Counted from the stretch's first letter, positions 1 through 8,313 are shown. The stretch: DNA of 64,000 bases from Desulfosporosinus sp049943955 (GCF_049943955.1 NZ_JBNFTW010000009.1:1-64000), one strand, 5' to 3'. Notes: generated from the sequence alone by a model not told the origin. Made by a program: numbers and translations.

Positions 1-84
<84 letters not shown>

Positions 85-179
85 GTTATCTCAACTTCTT
101 TAAAGAAGATGATATCTGCTCATGATTTCATGATTCGTTTGAAACTCTTCCGAGTTTCTCTCATTGGCTGTCCTTGTTG

Positions 180-198
180 TTTAGTTTTCAAAGACCAC
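180..198 (-). promoter_or_regulatory. rRNA leader boxA-like antitermination element
   Basis: On the minus strand, between the promoters and the 16S start, the leader reads GGTCTTTGAAAACTAAACA. This matches the TCTTTGAAAACT boxA-like sequence usual in Firmicute rRNA leaders, where Nus factors load to stop premature termination. The assignment rests on the motif and its position only. Confidence 0.55.
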
Positions 199-206
199 GG
201 AATTTC

Positions 207-235
207 ATTTTAACATTCTCTCTTAATACTGTCAA
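207..235 (-). promoter_or_regulatory. rrn operon promoter, proximal (P2)
   Basis: On the minus strand TTGACA (230-235) is separated by 17 nt from TAAAAT (207-212), close to the sigma-A consensus. It points at the 16S gene about 125 nt downstream. Together with the site at 301-330 it forms the tandem promoter arrangement typical of rRNA operons. Confidence 0.8.
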
Positions 236-300
236 CAACTATTTTCTTAGAGCAACAGGTTTGAGTGAATTTAAAAGGCGCTGTTCTCGAGCGCTTTGTT

Positions 301-330
301 ATAATACCACTTCTTCCTTAACTATGTCAA
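301..330 (-). promoter_or_regulatory. rrn operon promoter, distal (P1)
   Basis: On the minus strand TTGACA (325-330) is followed after 18 nt by TATTAT (301-306). It lies upstream of the proximal promoter and in the same direction. Confidence 0.75.
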
Positions 331-352
331 CACTTTTTATTTCTTTTTTCTT

Positions 353-510
353 TTATCTAATTGTAAGACTCCCATTTCTACAAGTGGGGATTGTTCCCAT
401 CCCTTGCTTCGGTGGTAGTAGCGTCCATCCTTCTGCGCGATAACATTTGTTATGGACCAGCCCTTTCGTCACCGAAGCCCCGATTTCAGCTTTTGCTGAA
501 CGAGTTCACT
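353..510 (-). repeat. Dispersed IS200/IS605 right-end-like repeat, copy 1 (near full length)
   Basis: Read on the minus strand it starts GTGAACTCGTTCAGC, has a GCTGAA-type hairpin, GGGGCTTCGGTGACGAAAG, CCATAACAAATG, a CCACCGAAGCAAGG block, and ends in a hairpin (CCCCACTTGTAGAAATGGG) followed by AGTCTTACAATTAGATAAA. This is the only copy inverted relative to the others. It lies just upstream of the rRNA promoters. No open reading frame is conserved among copies, so it is a structured non-coding repeat. The link to IS605 right ends is inference from the terminal hairpin. Confidence 0.75.
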
Positions 511-579
511 TTGTTATTTTCTGTAAAGGCGACTGACGCATGCTTATCATAGCCGATCCGTATTTCACATATGATGCTT

Positions 580-1278
580 CTAACTGTATTCTATTGCCTT
601 ACTCAAGGTAGCCGTGGCCAATAGTATTTGTTCATCAGTCGGCTCAACGGTTACGATATATTTCTGGATCATCCCAGCAACAAACTTTACTGGCCTAAGA
701 CGAAATTTACGAAAACTCCGGTTAAATATCTCGTAACTGATTGCTAAGGCTATCATTATTAACGGCAATGCTAAATTTGTAAAGGACAGCAAGAGGACAA
801 TTGGGATTGCAGGGACAGCCAAATTGGTTCCGCAATGTTCACTAATTCGACTGGCCCCTCGCACAGATTTTAATGAGAGTTCGCCACCGCTTACATAAAT
901 ATTATAAGCTTTATGTTCTGCTCCATGGAACTGCCACAACCGTCTCAAGGAAACTACCAAAATAAGAAAAACAAAACAATAAGCAGCAATACTTTTCCAT
1001 CCCGAATTAAAACCCCAAAAATCAGTTGCCGGAAAGAGCCAATCCCATGGTATGACGAAAAATAAAATAACACACAGGAATAGCTTTATATCTAATTTTA
1101 GCAAAGAAGAAATACCGCGTGCGAAAGGAATTTTGTCCATTAGCATAAAAATTCGAACTCCAGGTAATCGACGTACACGTATGGAAATCATTCCTTTTGA
1201 CAATCTTCCGCGAACAACATGCGTATTTGTGGCAAAAGTGACTCCATTTATATGTGCCCGACCTCCTATAACCCCCAA
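580..1278 (-). CDS. DUF1385 family membrane protein (YqhQ-like)
   Basis: A 232-residue membrane protein of the DUF1385 family. The N-terminus carries the family's glycine-rich start (GGRAHINGV, in place of the usual GGQAVIEGV). The centre has the FHGAEHK motif and then a HCGTNL block matching the family's CGT motif. Two or three hydrophobic segments lie at about residues 65-80, 95-115 and 155-180. The family is sometimes called a predicted metal-dependent enzyme, but no reaction is established. At 232 residues it is shorter than the roughly 300 usual for the family. The start is a TTG after a GAGGGTG ribosome site, so the exact start is uncertain. It is preceded on its own strand by the GH18 gene. 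Confidence 0.8.
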   Translation of the reverse strand: MGVIGGRAHINGVTFATNTHVVRGRLSKGMISIRVRRLPGVRIFMLMDKIPFARGISSLLKLDIKLFLCVILFFVIPWDWLFPATDFWGFNSGWKSIAAYCFVFLILVVSLRRLWQFHGAEHKAYNIYVSGGELSLKSVRGASRISEHCGTNLAVPAIPIVLLLSFTNLALPLIMIALAISYEIFNRSFRKFRLRPVKFVAGMIQKYIVTVEPTDEQILLATATLSKAIEYS

Positions 1279-1342
1279 AATCTCACCCTCATTTTACAAC
1301 TCTCAGTGTGCTCAGAGAACTACTAAGATGATTTACATAGAA

Positions 1343-2467
1343 TTAGCCAGAACTATACTTTTTTAAAACTTCTGTCCATAATGTTGGATCTTCAATGCCT
1401 AATCGCCAAATAGCGACACCGTGCAGTTGGCTTTTTTGAGCAAGTCCAAGTTTCGCTGTAAGACTGCGAACATCTTCTAAATAAACTTCATGGCGTACAT
1501 TACCAATTGTATAAGCAAAATGCGGAACCTGTTGATACTTATCGTACAAAATATTTACGTTTTGATTTTTAGCCAGACTAATGGCCTTATCATATGTTAA
1601 ATAGTTAGGTATAGTTGGCCTGTTAGAAGCCCAATCACTGGCATATACCGGTAATCCCATAATAATTTTTTCATTGGGGATTTTACCGGTTGCAAAGTCA
1701 ATTACCCTATTAACCCATCCTTGAGAAGCTATCGGGCCTTGCGTTGTTCCTATACCATGTTCTTCGTAGGTCATGAGTACAACTTGATCAGCTGCTTGAC
1801 CAATTGAAGCGTAGTCAAATGCCCCTGACCATAAGTCGTTTGGAATATCTTGATATTTGGCAGGAATTGAGACATTAAGAATTTTATTTTTGGCTTTAAG
1901 GGCAGTATGTAACTCATCTAAAAATGCGGAGTAATTTTTCCGATCAGTAGCCAGAATCTTTTCGATATCAATGGCTACTCCGTCCCAATTATCCTTAGTC
2001 GTGAGAAGGACAAGATTATTTATGAATTTTGAGCGAGTTGCTTTATTCGCCAAAACTTGATGGGCCAATTGGGAATTGAAGCCGTTAGCATCCATATTAT
2101 GCACTAAAGCAAAGACTTTCGCTCCACCTTTTTGTGCTCTTCCTTTGAGATTTAAATCGACATTGGCCGCAGGTTTAACAGAACCTGATCCAGCAAAAGT
2201 ATACCAAAAAAAAGCTACTTCATCGAGATGATTAATCTCGTTAACCAACGATTCTTTTGCTCGCTGCGAATCTGTATAAAAGCCTAAAACCACATGGCCG
2301 CTCGAATTTGACGTCTCCTGACGTGAAGCTTCAGCCTTCGGAGGTTGGTCCTCTCTAACCTCTGAGGGCGGCGATATTTGAGGCACATTCTTAGAACCTG
2401 TGCAACCAATGAGTGTCTGACAGAGAATTAAAATACTTATCATTATTAAAGCCAGGTACCTTTTCAT
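1343..2467 (-). CDS. Glycoside hydrolase family 18 lipoprotein
   Basis: Predicted cell-surface GH18-type protein of 374 residues. The start is placed at the ATG at 2467 because AAAGGAG lies 7 nt upstream; 20 further in-frame upstream residues lack a ribosome site and would precede the signal peptide. The N-terminus has a lipoprotein signal ending in the lipobox LIGC (Cys about 22). The GH18 active-site motif DGVAIDIE is at about 162-169, with Glu as catalytic acid, and MTYEEHG and a C-terminal AIWRLGIEDP follow. This layout resembles spore cortex/coat hydrolases of the SleL/YaaH/YdhD type, which cleave peptidoglycan or related glycans, but no LysM domain is seen. The substrate is therefore inferred only at family level. 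Confidence 0.88.
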   Translation of the reverse strand: MKRYLALIMISILILCQTLIGCTGSKNVPQISPPSEVREDQPPKAEASRQETSNSSGHVVLGFYTDSQRAKESLVNEINHLDEVAFFWYTFAGSGSVKPAANVDLNLKGRAQKGGAKVFALVHNMDANGFNSQLAHQVLANKATRSKFINNLVLLTTKDNWDGVAIDIEKILATDRKNYSAFLDELHTALKAKNKILNVSIPAKYQDIPNDLWSGAFDYASIGQAADQVVLMTYEEHGIGTTQGPIASQGWVNRVIDFATGKIPNEKIIMGLPVYASDWASNRPTIPNYLTYDKAISLAKNQNVNILYDKYQQVPHFAYTIGNVRHEVYLEDVRSLTAKLGLAQKSQLHGVAIWRLGIEDPTLWTEVLKKYSSG

Positions 2468-2565
2468 CTGTTTGCTCCTTTGTCTATTTCGGTATCTGAC
2501 TTTATCTTTCCCTCTCTCATATTTCATATGTAATTATTCGAGAGATTAAGCAAACAGGCTAGATA

Positions 2566-2596
2566 AACTCGTTCGGTTTTAACTGAACGAGTTCAC
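2566..2596. repeat. Hairpin with remnant of the dispersed repeat
   Basis: AACTCGTTCGGTT and AACTGAACGAGTT form a nearly perfect inverted repeat. The right part (GAACGAGTTCACT) is identical to the reversed 5' end of the dispersed repeat. It looks like a fragment of that element and may now work as a terminator-like hairpin between two minus-strand genes. Confidence 0.45.
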
Positions 2597-2614
2597 TGAT
2601 GTCAAAAAGCTCTC

Positions 2615-3586
2615 TCATGGAGAAGTTTCATATCTGTCGATAAGAGAAGGGGAATCTATATCATGGCGCCGCTTTTGTCCTGATTTTATAGTTCCGGCAT
2701 AGCAGTATGCACAGTCATAGAAACATGTATCGTAAATTCCTATGTCTTTACTTGGAATACAACCACATTCCGGTCGTTGAGATTTGTCCTTGATATTAGT
2801 TATCGCAAGGCCAAATACACGTCGGATATATTGATCATCAACACATTTTCCAGGTAAGATATTGTAGGGTTCCAAGTCAACAGTTTCGGCACAGCTGTAT
2901 ATTTCCATGCCATTATCCCGGGCGAGCTCTGAGAATGCCTTCATTAATTCACCAATTTTAAAGTAATTTAATTCGTTACTTGGGATGACATTTATAGTTT
3001 GGCCCTTAAGTTTCTTAAATTTGTATGTCGCCTTCCGATATTCATCAACAAGACTAATTACGACTCTCTTTGTTTTTCCTTTTAATGAGGCAGCGATTTG
3101 GGCAAATCGTTTTAAATGATAATCATAATCGCTAATATTGCTGATGAGAATAGGATCATACCTCCAAATTACCTTTTCAGCCCCGATCATTGAAGCCAAC
3201 TCTGAGAATGTCTCAATAGAAGTATTTAATTGAGGAATATTAGGCTCAAGTTGAGGAGGGTATCCATTAACGGTATATTGAAAATAATACTTAAATCCTC
3301 TTGCGTCTAATTCCACTATATGCTCCATTAGGGGACGAGGATTTTTGGTCCAGAATACGATTACATCAACATCTTGAGGCAGCAAAGATACTCTACTTAC
3401 TTGGCGGCGATTAAAAGGATTAAACACTGTGCAATATCCTTTTCGAATCCTATTCAAAAACCATTGCGTATAAAATGCCGGGATATCTGTCCTTCGGCTA
3501 GCACTGATAATAATAGTCTTCACTCCTATCCTGAAAAAACTGTAGATGTCAGAGGGAGAGAGCTTCACACATAACAGTAAACTCAT
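2615..3586 (-). CDS. DUF1848 family protein
   Basis: A 323-residue protein of the DUF1848 family. It has the family's opening ISASRRTDIPAFY, a central block WRYDPILIS, and a C-terminal cysteine cluster (CGCIPSKDIGIYD then CFYDCAYCYA). The cluster suggests an iron-sulfur site like those of radical-SAM-related proteins, though the family's function is not known. Members usually start right at the ISASRRTD motif. A GTG at 3523 preceded by AGGA would give that shorter, more typical protein, and the longer ATG start at 3586 has no clear ribosome site. It stands alone between the GH18 gene and the divergent pseudouridine synthase gene. Confidence 0.82.
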   Translation of the reverse strand: MSLLLCVKLSPSDIYSFFRIGVKTIIISASRRTDIPAFYTQWFLNRIRKGYCTVFNPFNRRQVSRVSLLPQDVDVIVFWTKNPRPLMEHIVELDARGFKYYFQYTVNGYPPQLEPNIPQLNTSIETFSELASMIGAEKVIWRYDPILISNISDYDYHLKRFAQIAASLKGKTKRVVISLVDEYRKATYKFKKLKGQTINVIPSNELNYFKIGELMKAFSELARDNGMEIYSCAETVDLEPYNILPGKCVDDQYIRRVFGLAITNIKDKSQRPECGCIPSKDIGIYDTCFYDCAYCYAGTIKSGQKRRHDIDSPSLIDRYETSP

Positions 3587-3757
3587 CGCTTGTTTTTATA
3601 TCTTCGCTTATGCTTATTATTCTTAAGGTAGCAACCAATAATATGGTATTATTGATTGCAAAGATTCTCTATGATTCTGAACTAACGGTTTTCCCTAATC
3701 TATCAACAATTCATTTTTTTAATTTTTAAATAATTATTACGGATTGGAACTGGTGAC

Positions 3758-4672
3758 ATGAAAACGTATCTTTCCTACACGGTAACCGATGTTCATCAAG
3801 GCCTTACAGTTGAGGCTTATTTAAAACAAGTTCTGAACTATTCCGGCAGAACAATTCAGAAATTAACCCGAAAAAAGGGCATTTTATTGAATAAAAAAAA
3901 CGCCTTTCTACAAAAGAACGTTAACTCAGGAGATGTCTTAAAAATCCTCTCCCTCGAAGATACAACCTTCGGAGTAGAACCTGAGCAAGGTCCAATCGAA
4001 ATATTGTATGAGGACAACTATTTAATTGTCTTGAATAAACCCTCCGGCCTATTGGTTCATCCAACTGGGCAAACTTCTCACGGTACCTTAAGCAACCACC
4101 TTGCTTATCATTATCAGCAGCATGGAACAGTTTGCACTATTCGCCCAATACATCGCTTAGATCGAGAAACCTCAGGGTGTGTCCTTTTTGCCAAAGATAG
4201 ACGTACCCAAACATACTTAGAGAAGCTTCTAAAAGAAGGAAAAATCAAACGAACTTACCATGCTGTAGTAATCGGAATTATTGATCCTCCAAATGGTACA
4301 ATCAACCTGCCGATTGGTACTCATCCTGCCAAGCCAAATCGACGGGCTGTAACAGAAGCCGGAGATCCGGCGATTACCCATTATCATGAGATTTGCACCT
4401 CTTCAGAAGTCTCTCTTTTAGAACTTGCACTCGAAACCGGCAGGACTCATCAAATAAGGGTTCATCTGAGTTATTTAGGTCACCCAATTGTCGGGGACAG
4501 AATGTACGGAAAACGTTCAGACCTCATATCCGGACAAGCATTACATGCCGTTTCGTTATCCTTCCCCCATCCCTTTGAACAGCGGGTTATCTCCCTGGAA
4601 GCTCCTTACCCCTCAAGTTATTTACGAGTCCTTAAAGCTTATTCTTTAGTCTCGGAACACAATGATCATTAA
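3758..4672 (+). CDS. RluA/RluD-family RNA pseudouridine synthase
   Basis: Converts uridine to pseudouridine in structured RNA, most often 23S rRNA; the target cannot be told from sequence. An N-terminal S4-like RNA-binding segment (about 13-65) precedes the catalytic domain. The signature HRLDRETSG is at 132-140, with Asp135 as the catalytic nucleophile. RTHQIRVHLSYLGHPIVGD near residue 225 is the conserved C-terminal motif of the RluA family. At 304 residues the length is normal. It is a single gene divergent from the DUF1848 gene. The ribosome site is weak (GGTG 4 nt before ATG). Confidence 0.93.
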   Translation: MKTYLSYTVTDVHQGLTVEAYLKQVLNYSGRTIQKLTRKKGILLNKKNAFLQKNVNSGDVLKILSLEDTTFGVEPEQGPIEILYEDNYLIVLNKPSGLLVHPTGQTSHGTLSNHLAYHYQQHGTVCTIRPIHRLDRETSGCVLFAKDRRTQTYLEKLLKEGKIKRTYHAVVIGIIDPPNGTINLPIGTHPAKPNRRAVTEAGDPAITHYHEICTSSEVSLLELALETGRTHQIRVHLSYLGHPIVGDRMYGKRSDLISGQALHAVSLSFPHPFEQRVISLEAPYPSSYLRVLKAYSLVSEHNDH

Positions 4673-4684
4673 CCAATTTAGTAG

Positions 4685-5044
4685 TTAAATCCGCGCAAGA
4701 AATCTATTCTCCAGTTTATAGATATGCCTGCTAAGTTTTCCGGTAATGTTGTTTATTCGCATTCCATATTTATAATTTTTTTGATCTTTTATTATCCATA
4801 AAATCACAGCCGAAATTGATTTATATACTTTGTCCTCCAGCGTGATATCAAATTCGAGTAAAGCACCTTCTTTAAATTCTACTTCGGTCACAATACACAA
4901 GCCTTCTCTGGAAATATTCACAACCTTTATTTCTAAAGCTAATTCATAAACAGTTATTTTTCCTTCAGAGATACATTTTGAGCAATAAATTTCCGTACTG
5001 TATGGCAACCTTGAACTATTGCGCAACTCAGGTTTAGCAGACAT
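4685..5044 (-). CDS. PilZ-like domain protein
   Basis: A small soluble protein of about 119 residues. The central part has the beta-barrel pattern of PilZ domains: VNISREGLCI, then GALLEFDI, an AVILW strand and YGMRI. Canonical PilZ proteins bind cyclic di-GMP through an N-terminal RxxxR motif; no clear RxxxR is visible here, so ligand binding is doubtful. The start at 5044 is chosen because GGGGGAG lies 10 nt upstream; the GTG at 5065 lies within that ribosome site. It converges on the pseudouridine synthase gene with a 12-nt gap. Confidence 0.6.
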   Translation of the reverse strand: MSAKPELRNSSRLPYSTEIYCSKCISEGKITVYELALEIKVVNISREGLCIVTEVEFKEGALLEFDITLEDKVYKSISAVILWIIKDQKNYKYGMRINNITGKLSRHIYKLENRFLARI

Positions 5045-5270
5045 TATCGGAAAACTCCCCCACACTTTATACCGTTAAAAGGCAGACTTCTCTCATTAAG
5101 CCATTTATTTATTCTTTGAACTATACTTAACTGAATACCAATATTTGCCGAATAGTCTCCTCCTTCCAGATAACCTTCTTCAATTATAATTATACCGAAA
5201 ACGAATAACCTGGGATACTCCGTTATTTAAGAGTATTAAGGGTATTCGTGGAATAGAAATCACTTAGAGC

Positions 5271-5308
5271 GAGACACCCGCCCAAAATCATATCTAGGCG
5301 GGTGTCTC
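5271..5308. terminator. Strong hairpin, possible terminator
   Basis: GAGACACCCGCC and GGCGGGTGTCTC form a perfect 12-bp stem around a 14-nt loop. It sits just downstream (minus strand) of the small gene at 5327-5455. There is no good T-run on either side, so termination is likely but not certain. Confidence 0.55.
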
Positions 5309-5326
5309 TATATGACAGCAGTTTGT

Positions 5327-5455
5327 TTAAAGCTTTTCCTGAGGATTATTGGTAGCACTCGTGGGAACTTTCTTCTTATCGTTATCTGAATTGGGACGAT
5401 TATCATTTAAATTAGCAGCATGAGTTCTCGATTTATCTGTTTTCTTATTTCCCAT
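5327..5455 (-). CDS. Small hydrophilic protein (42 aa), unknown
   Basis: Short reading frame with a good ribosome site (AAAGGGGA, 8 nt before ATG). It encodes MGNKKTDKSRTHAANL followed by an Asn/Asp/Lys-rich tail ending NNPQEKL. It has no hydrophobic segment and no cysteines, and looks intrinsically disordered. It opens like the other small protein at 8093-8179 (MGNK/MGDK, Lys/Ser rich) and, like it, is followed by a hairpin. I do not recognise a family. Confidence 0.55.
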   Translation of the reverse strand: MGNKKTDKSRTHAANLNDNRPNSDNDKKKVPTSATNNPQEKL

Positions 5456-5553
5456 AACTATATTTCCCCTTTCCGCATCGAAATCCTGCGTGATTTAGGG
5501 TTCCCGATTCGACAAACATGATGCACATCAAAGCAACAATTTTTTTGGAACTG

Positions 5554-6342
5554 TTAATTAGCATCTGCTTTTTGCAAAAGCCTTTGCTCTATGTACCCGA
5601 AAACTTGCAGAGTATCCTGAGTAGTCGGAATAAATTCTTTAAGTCTTTCAAAATATTGTTTGCGTCGAGCGGTTTTCAAAGCAATTGGGAATGTTAGATC
5701 CAAGAGCCAAGACAATCGAACCAGCTTAATATCTAGGGGATATTTTACAATCGAATAGGAAATTTGTTTTCCACTTAAAATGCCTTTAATGATATCTAAA
5801 GAATATCGTTGATCTTCACGGTCCTTCTCTATGGCTAGATATGGGGTCTTCCCCGGATTCTCATAAAAATTAATGATCTGGTCAAAAATGTCCAATTTGT
5901 CGGCATCTCGAATCATTTGGCAGAACTTCAACGTAGTTCCGCAAATAGTTCCTCGAATTACTCGCTGATTGTGGTTGACTATGGATTCATTAATAATTGT
6001 TATTTCCGTTTTATTTGCTCTACCCGTTAATATCTGTTCCCTTTCTAAAATAGAAACACCCAAAATCGCATGATCTTCACTTAAATGATCCTTAAACGTA
6101 TGATATTTCGTGTATTGTTCAAATCGTCCGACATCATGAAAAAGTCCAATCACTTCAGCTAACTTCATTTGATCGGTATCAAGCCGAAGGTCTGCTCCTA
6201 TCATTAACATATTGTCCCTAACTCTTTGGGAATGATCTTTCTTATATTGAAGATTAGCTTGGATTTCTAAGTCCCTTGAAGTATAACGATTTGTAAAGTT
6301 CTCAAACCAGGAAGTTAAATACAAGACATCACTTTGAGTCAT
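5554..6342 (-). CDS. HD-domain phosphohydrolase
   Basis: A 262-residue HD-superfamily protein. GLFHDVGRFEQY supplies the HD metal-binding pair, with a further conserved His upstream (HSQRVRDN) and Asp downstream (IRDADKLDIFD), which completes the H...HD...D set. Such proteins hydrolyse phosphate esters, often of nucleotides; no partner domain shows the substrate. The start at 6342 is chosen because AAAGGAG lies 8 nt upstream, rather than the in-frame ATG seven codons further up that has no such site. The gene is followed on its left by the small gene at 5327 and preceded by a dispersed repeat. Confidence 0.82.
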   Translation of the reverse strand: MTQSDVLYLTSWFENFTNRYTSRDLEIQANLQYKKDHSQRVRDNMLMIGADLRLDTDQMKLAEVIGLFHDVGRFEQYTKYHTFKDHLSEDHAILGVSILEREQILTGRANKTEITIINESIVNHNQRVIRGTICGTTLKFCQMIRDADKLDIFDQIINFYENPGKTPYLAIEKDREDQRYSLDIIKGILSGKQISYSIVKYPLDIKLVRLSWLLDLTFPIALKTARRKQYFERLKEFIPTTQDTLQVFGYIEQRLLQKADAN

Positions 6343-6386
6343 CGCAAAAACTCCTTTAATCACTCTTTTAGATTTTTTCTAAAGCC

Positions 6387-6550
6387 AGTGAACTCGTTCA
6401 GCTAAAGCTGTACATCGGGTCTTCGGTGACGAAAGTGCCTAGCCCATAACAAATGCTATCGCACTGAAAGATGGATTCTACCCCCACCGAAGCAAGGTAT
6501 GGGAACCACTCCCACTTGAAAAAGTGGGAGCCTTACGATTGCTAAATTTG
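6387..6550 (+). repeat. Dispersed IS200/IS605 right-end-like repeat, copy 2 (full length)
   Basis: The clearest full copy. It starts AGTGAACTCGTTCAGCTAAA and runs through TCTTCGGTGACGAAAGTGCC, TAGCCCATAACAAATGCTAT and CCCCACCGAAGCAAGGTATG to the terminal hairpin CTCCCACTT/AAGTGGGAG and CCTTACGATTGCTAAATT. Three nested stems are visible (GCTAAAGC region, GGGT...GCCC region, terminal hairpin). It lies between the HD and HxlR genes. Confidence 0.8.
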
Positions 6551-6564
6551 TATCTTGATATGAC

Positions 6565-6918
6565 TTACTCTTTTCTTATTGGCTCCTTAATCTGCAAGTC
6601 TTTTTGCAGTCCGACCCATTTAATCGACCACTTTTGCAACTCGTTAAACACAGGGATAAGATCTTCACCTTTAGTACTTAAGCTATACTCAATACGAACT
6701 GGCATTTCAGGATAAACCTCCCGACATATGATTCCTTCACTCTCTAATTCCTTTAATCGTTCCGTCAACACTTTTCCGCTGACATTGGGTATTATTTCAG
6801 TCAAATCTTTGAAACGTTTCGGCCCTGTTTGTAAAACTCGAATAATTAATCCTGTCCACCGTTTTCCGATTAATTCAAAGGCAGATTCAAATTTTGGGCA
6901 AAGATGATAATCTTCCAT
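6565..6918 (-). CDS. HxlR-family transcriptional regulator
   Basis: Winged-helix DNA-binding protein of about 117 residues. The HxlR hallmark is present: a cysteine close to the start (MEDYHLCP), then GKRWTGLIIRVL, RFKDLTEIIPNVSGKVLTERLKELE as the recognition helix, and EYSLSTKGEDLIPV. HxlR proteins often sense thiol-reactive or oxidising compounds through the N-terminal Cys, which is kept here. The start is placed at 6918 (GGAGG 10 nt upstream), giving the usual family length; 16 more upstream in-frame residues look untranslated. Confidence 0.9.
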   Translation of the reverse strand: MEDYHLCPKFESAFELIGKRWTGLIIRVLQTGPKRFKDLTEIIPNVSGKVLTERLKELESEGIICREVYPEMPVRIEYSLSTKGEDLIPVFNELQKWSIKWVGLQKDLQIKEPIRKE

Positions 6919-6992
6919 GGTAGGGTACCCTCCGTTTCTGCTTTGATTATAGTTTAGCACATTCACTTACTTGACGGTAGTCATTGATTTAT

Positions 6993-7003
6993 AGTATCAT
7001 ACT
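6993..7003. promoter_or_regulatory. Palindrome upstream of HxlR gene, candidate operator
   Basis: AGTATCATACT is a perfect inverted repeat (arms AGTAT/ATACT) about 75 bp upstream of the HxlR start. TTACATAAGGTAA follows directly. It is similar in character to the dyads upstream of the second HxlR gene, so autoregulation is inferred. Confidence 0.35.
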
Positions 7004-7190
7004 TACATAAGGTAATTAATTGTTCTTCCATTATAATATTCCTTACCTTATAGGAACCCTGACAAATTATAATAAGCAGGCGAGGTGCAAATCTGGATTA
7101 ATCTACCGTTTAAATTAAGAAATGATTCGCTTAAATGCAGGCATATTAAAAAGGGAAATGAAAATTAGAAAATGAGGAGTTGATCGTCTC

Positions 7191-7385
7191 GTGATTACTG
7201 GAGATATGTCAATCACTGAAGTTGTTGAAAAGTATCCAAAAGCTGCAGATATACTTCTGAGCTATGGCATGCATTGTTTTGGGTGTATGGCTGCACGTTT
7301 TGAGAACCTTGAACAAGGTGCCTTGGCACACGGCATTGATGTTCCCCGTTTACTCAAAGACCTTAACGAAGCAGTTAAAAATTAA
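7191..7385 (+). CDS. DUF1858 protein (hybrid-cluster-associated redox disulfide domain)
   Basis: A 64-residue protein made of one DUF1858 domain. It has the start ITGDMSITEVVEKYPKAADIL and the CxxC-type site GMHCFGCMAA (Cys at about 29 and 32), the feature that names the redox-disulfide family often found beside hybrid-cluster or nitrite/NO-related proteins. The function is likely thiol-disulfide or iron-sulfur related. The start is a GTG after GAGGAG. It is a single gene closed by a terminator at 7425-7458 and convergent with a hemerythrin gene. Confidence 0.88.
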   Translation: MITGDMSITEVVEKYPKAADILLSYGMHCFGCMAARFENLEQGALAHGIDVPRLLKDLNEAVKN

Positions 7386-7424
7386 GTATTTTTGCTATTG
7401 TTTTTCTGAGGAATTTTAATTATT

Positions 7425-7458
7425 AGAGCCTTCCGCTACATAGCTGGAAGGCTCTTTT
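7425..7458 (+). terminator. Rho-independent terminator
   Basis: AGAGCCTTCC and GGAAGGCTCT form a 10-bp stem followed by TTT, just after the DUF1858 gene. The stem can also serve the convergent hemerythrin gene. Confidence 0.85.
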
Positions 7459-7477
7459 GCATAATTCTATCTTTGTT

Positions 7478-7867
7478 TTAAGCTCCAATAAGCATATCCT
7501 TTTTTAATATATGTTCGAGCACCCAGTCAAAGACGAAGGTTAGAATTTCTCGAATATGTTTGTCTTGGTCTCTATCGAGACTCTCGAGATCTATTTCTTC
7601 GATTTTTTTAATAAAGTCATCATGCTCAACTTTTTGGCTAAAATATCTTGGATACTTCAGCTCAATCATGTAATCTTCTTCCGCTTGAAAATGATATTTT
7701 GTATAATCCTTTAATTCTCGGATAATGGCAACAATTCTATCATATTTATCTACATATAAATAATTTTCGAGTAAATCATATATTTTATTTCCTATCTCAA
7801 ATAGGTGCTTATGTTGCTCATCAATCTGTTCAACTCCGATAGAATACTCCTCTTTCCACTCCAACAT
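7478..7867 (-). CDS. Bacteriohemerythrin
   Basis: Non-haem di-iron oxygen-binding protein of 129 residues. The ligand pattern of the family is complete: WKEEYSIGVEQIDEQHKHLF (His and Glu/Asp), YHFQAEEDYM (HxxxE), VEHDDF, and the C-terminal VLEHILKKD (HxxxD). In anaerobes it binds O2 and can deliver or scavenge it. No other domain is attached. The ribosome site is AAAGG 11 nt before ATG. Single gene between a terminator and a truncated dispersed repeat. Confidence 0.93.
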   Translation of the reverse strand: MLEWKEEYSIGVEQIDEQHKHLFEIGNKIYDLLENYLYVDKYDRIVAIIRELKDYTKYHFQAEEDYMIELKYPRYFSQKVEHDDFIKKIEEIDLESLDRDQDKHIREILTFVFDWVLEHILKKDMLIGA

Positions 7868-7983
7868 TTGAACTCAAACCTTTCTTAAACTAATTCTTAA
7901 ATTAAAAGATATTTTTATAACTAATTATACCATAAAGTGCGATCAGTCACATTGTTATTATAAATTGTTTTTAGTAAAAACTA

Positions 7984-8036
7984 TCTACCCCCACCGAAGC
8001 AAGGTATAGGAACCACTCCCACCTGTAGAAGTGGGC
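7984..8036 (+). repeat. Dispersed repeat, copy 3 (3' part only)
   Basis: It begins at CTACCCCCACCGAAGCAAGG, continues GTATAGGAACCACTCCCACC and stops within the terminal hairpin (GTAGAAGTGGG). The 5' two thirds are missing and the distal end is replaced by an A-run. Confidence 0.7.
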
Positions 8037-8042
8037 AAAAAA

Positions 8043-8060
8043 ATACCGGCTACTGCCGGC
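8043..8060 (-). terminator. Short hairpin terminator (minus strand)
   Basis: On the minus strand CCGGC-AGTA-GCCGG is followed by TATTTTTTTG. It lies about 35 nt downstream of the small gene at 8093-8179. Confidence 0.6.
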
Positions 8061-8092
8061 TAAAAAACTATTGAAATTCTATCAACCATTTT

Positions 8093-8179
8093 TCAAGGTA
8101 ATATAGAGGGGCTCGAAGTATTCTTTTTCTCCGACCGCTTCTTCATTTTCTCCTTGTTTTTGGGACTTTTATCCCCCAT
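8093..8179 (-). CDS. Small basic protein (28 aa), unknown
   Basis: Short reading frame with a strong ribosome site (GGGAGG, 8 nt before ATG), starting MGDKSPKNKEKMKKRSEKK and ending SSPSILP. It is very lysine rich, without hydrophobic or cysteine residues. A terminator hairpin follows. Small Lys-rich proteins opening MGDKSPKNKEK are familiar in Firmicute genomes as uncharacterised conserved proteins, which supports this being a real gene. Their role is not known to me. Compare the small protein at 5327-5455. Confidence 0.6.
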   Translation of the reverse strand: MGDKSPKNKEKMKKRSEKKNTSSPSILP

Positions 8180-8283
8180 TGCAAACACCTCCCATCCTAC
8201 ATTTACCATAGTATTACTATTACAACCATTATCCATACATCATCCAGGTTCCAGATAAAAAGATTATAGGTATAATTATCCAT

Positions 8284-8313
8284 TTGACTTATCCCTCCTA
8301 CAAGTGTAATCTT
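8284..8313 (+). promoter_or_regulatory. Promoter of the BlaI/M56 operon
   Basis: TTGACT (8284-8289) and TAATCT (8308-8313) are separated by 18 nt. The -10 box overlaps the first operator half-site pair, which fits repression by the BlaI-type protein. Confidence 0.65.

Noticed and set aside
174..443. 89-residue plus-strand frame near the rRNA gene
   Set aside because: It covers the rRNA leader, its promoters and part of a repeat, all on the other strand.
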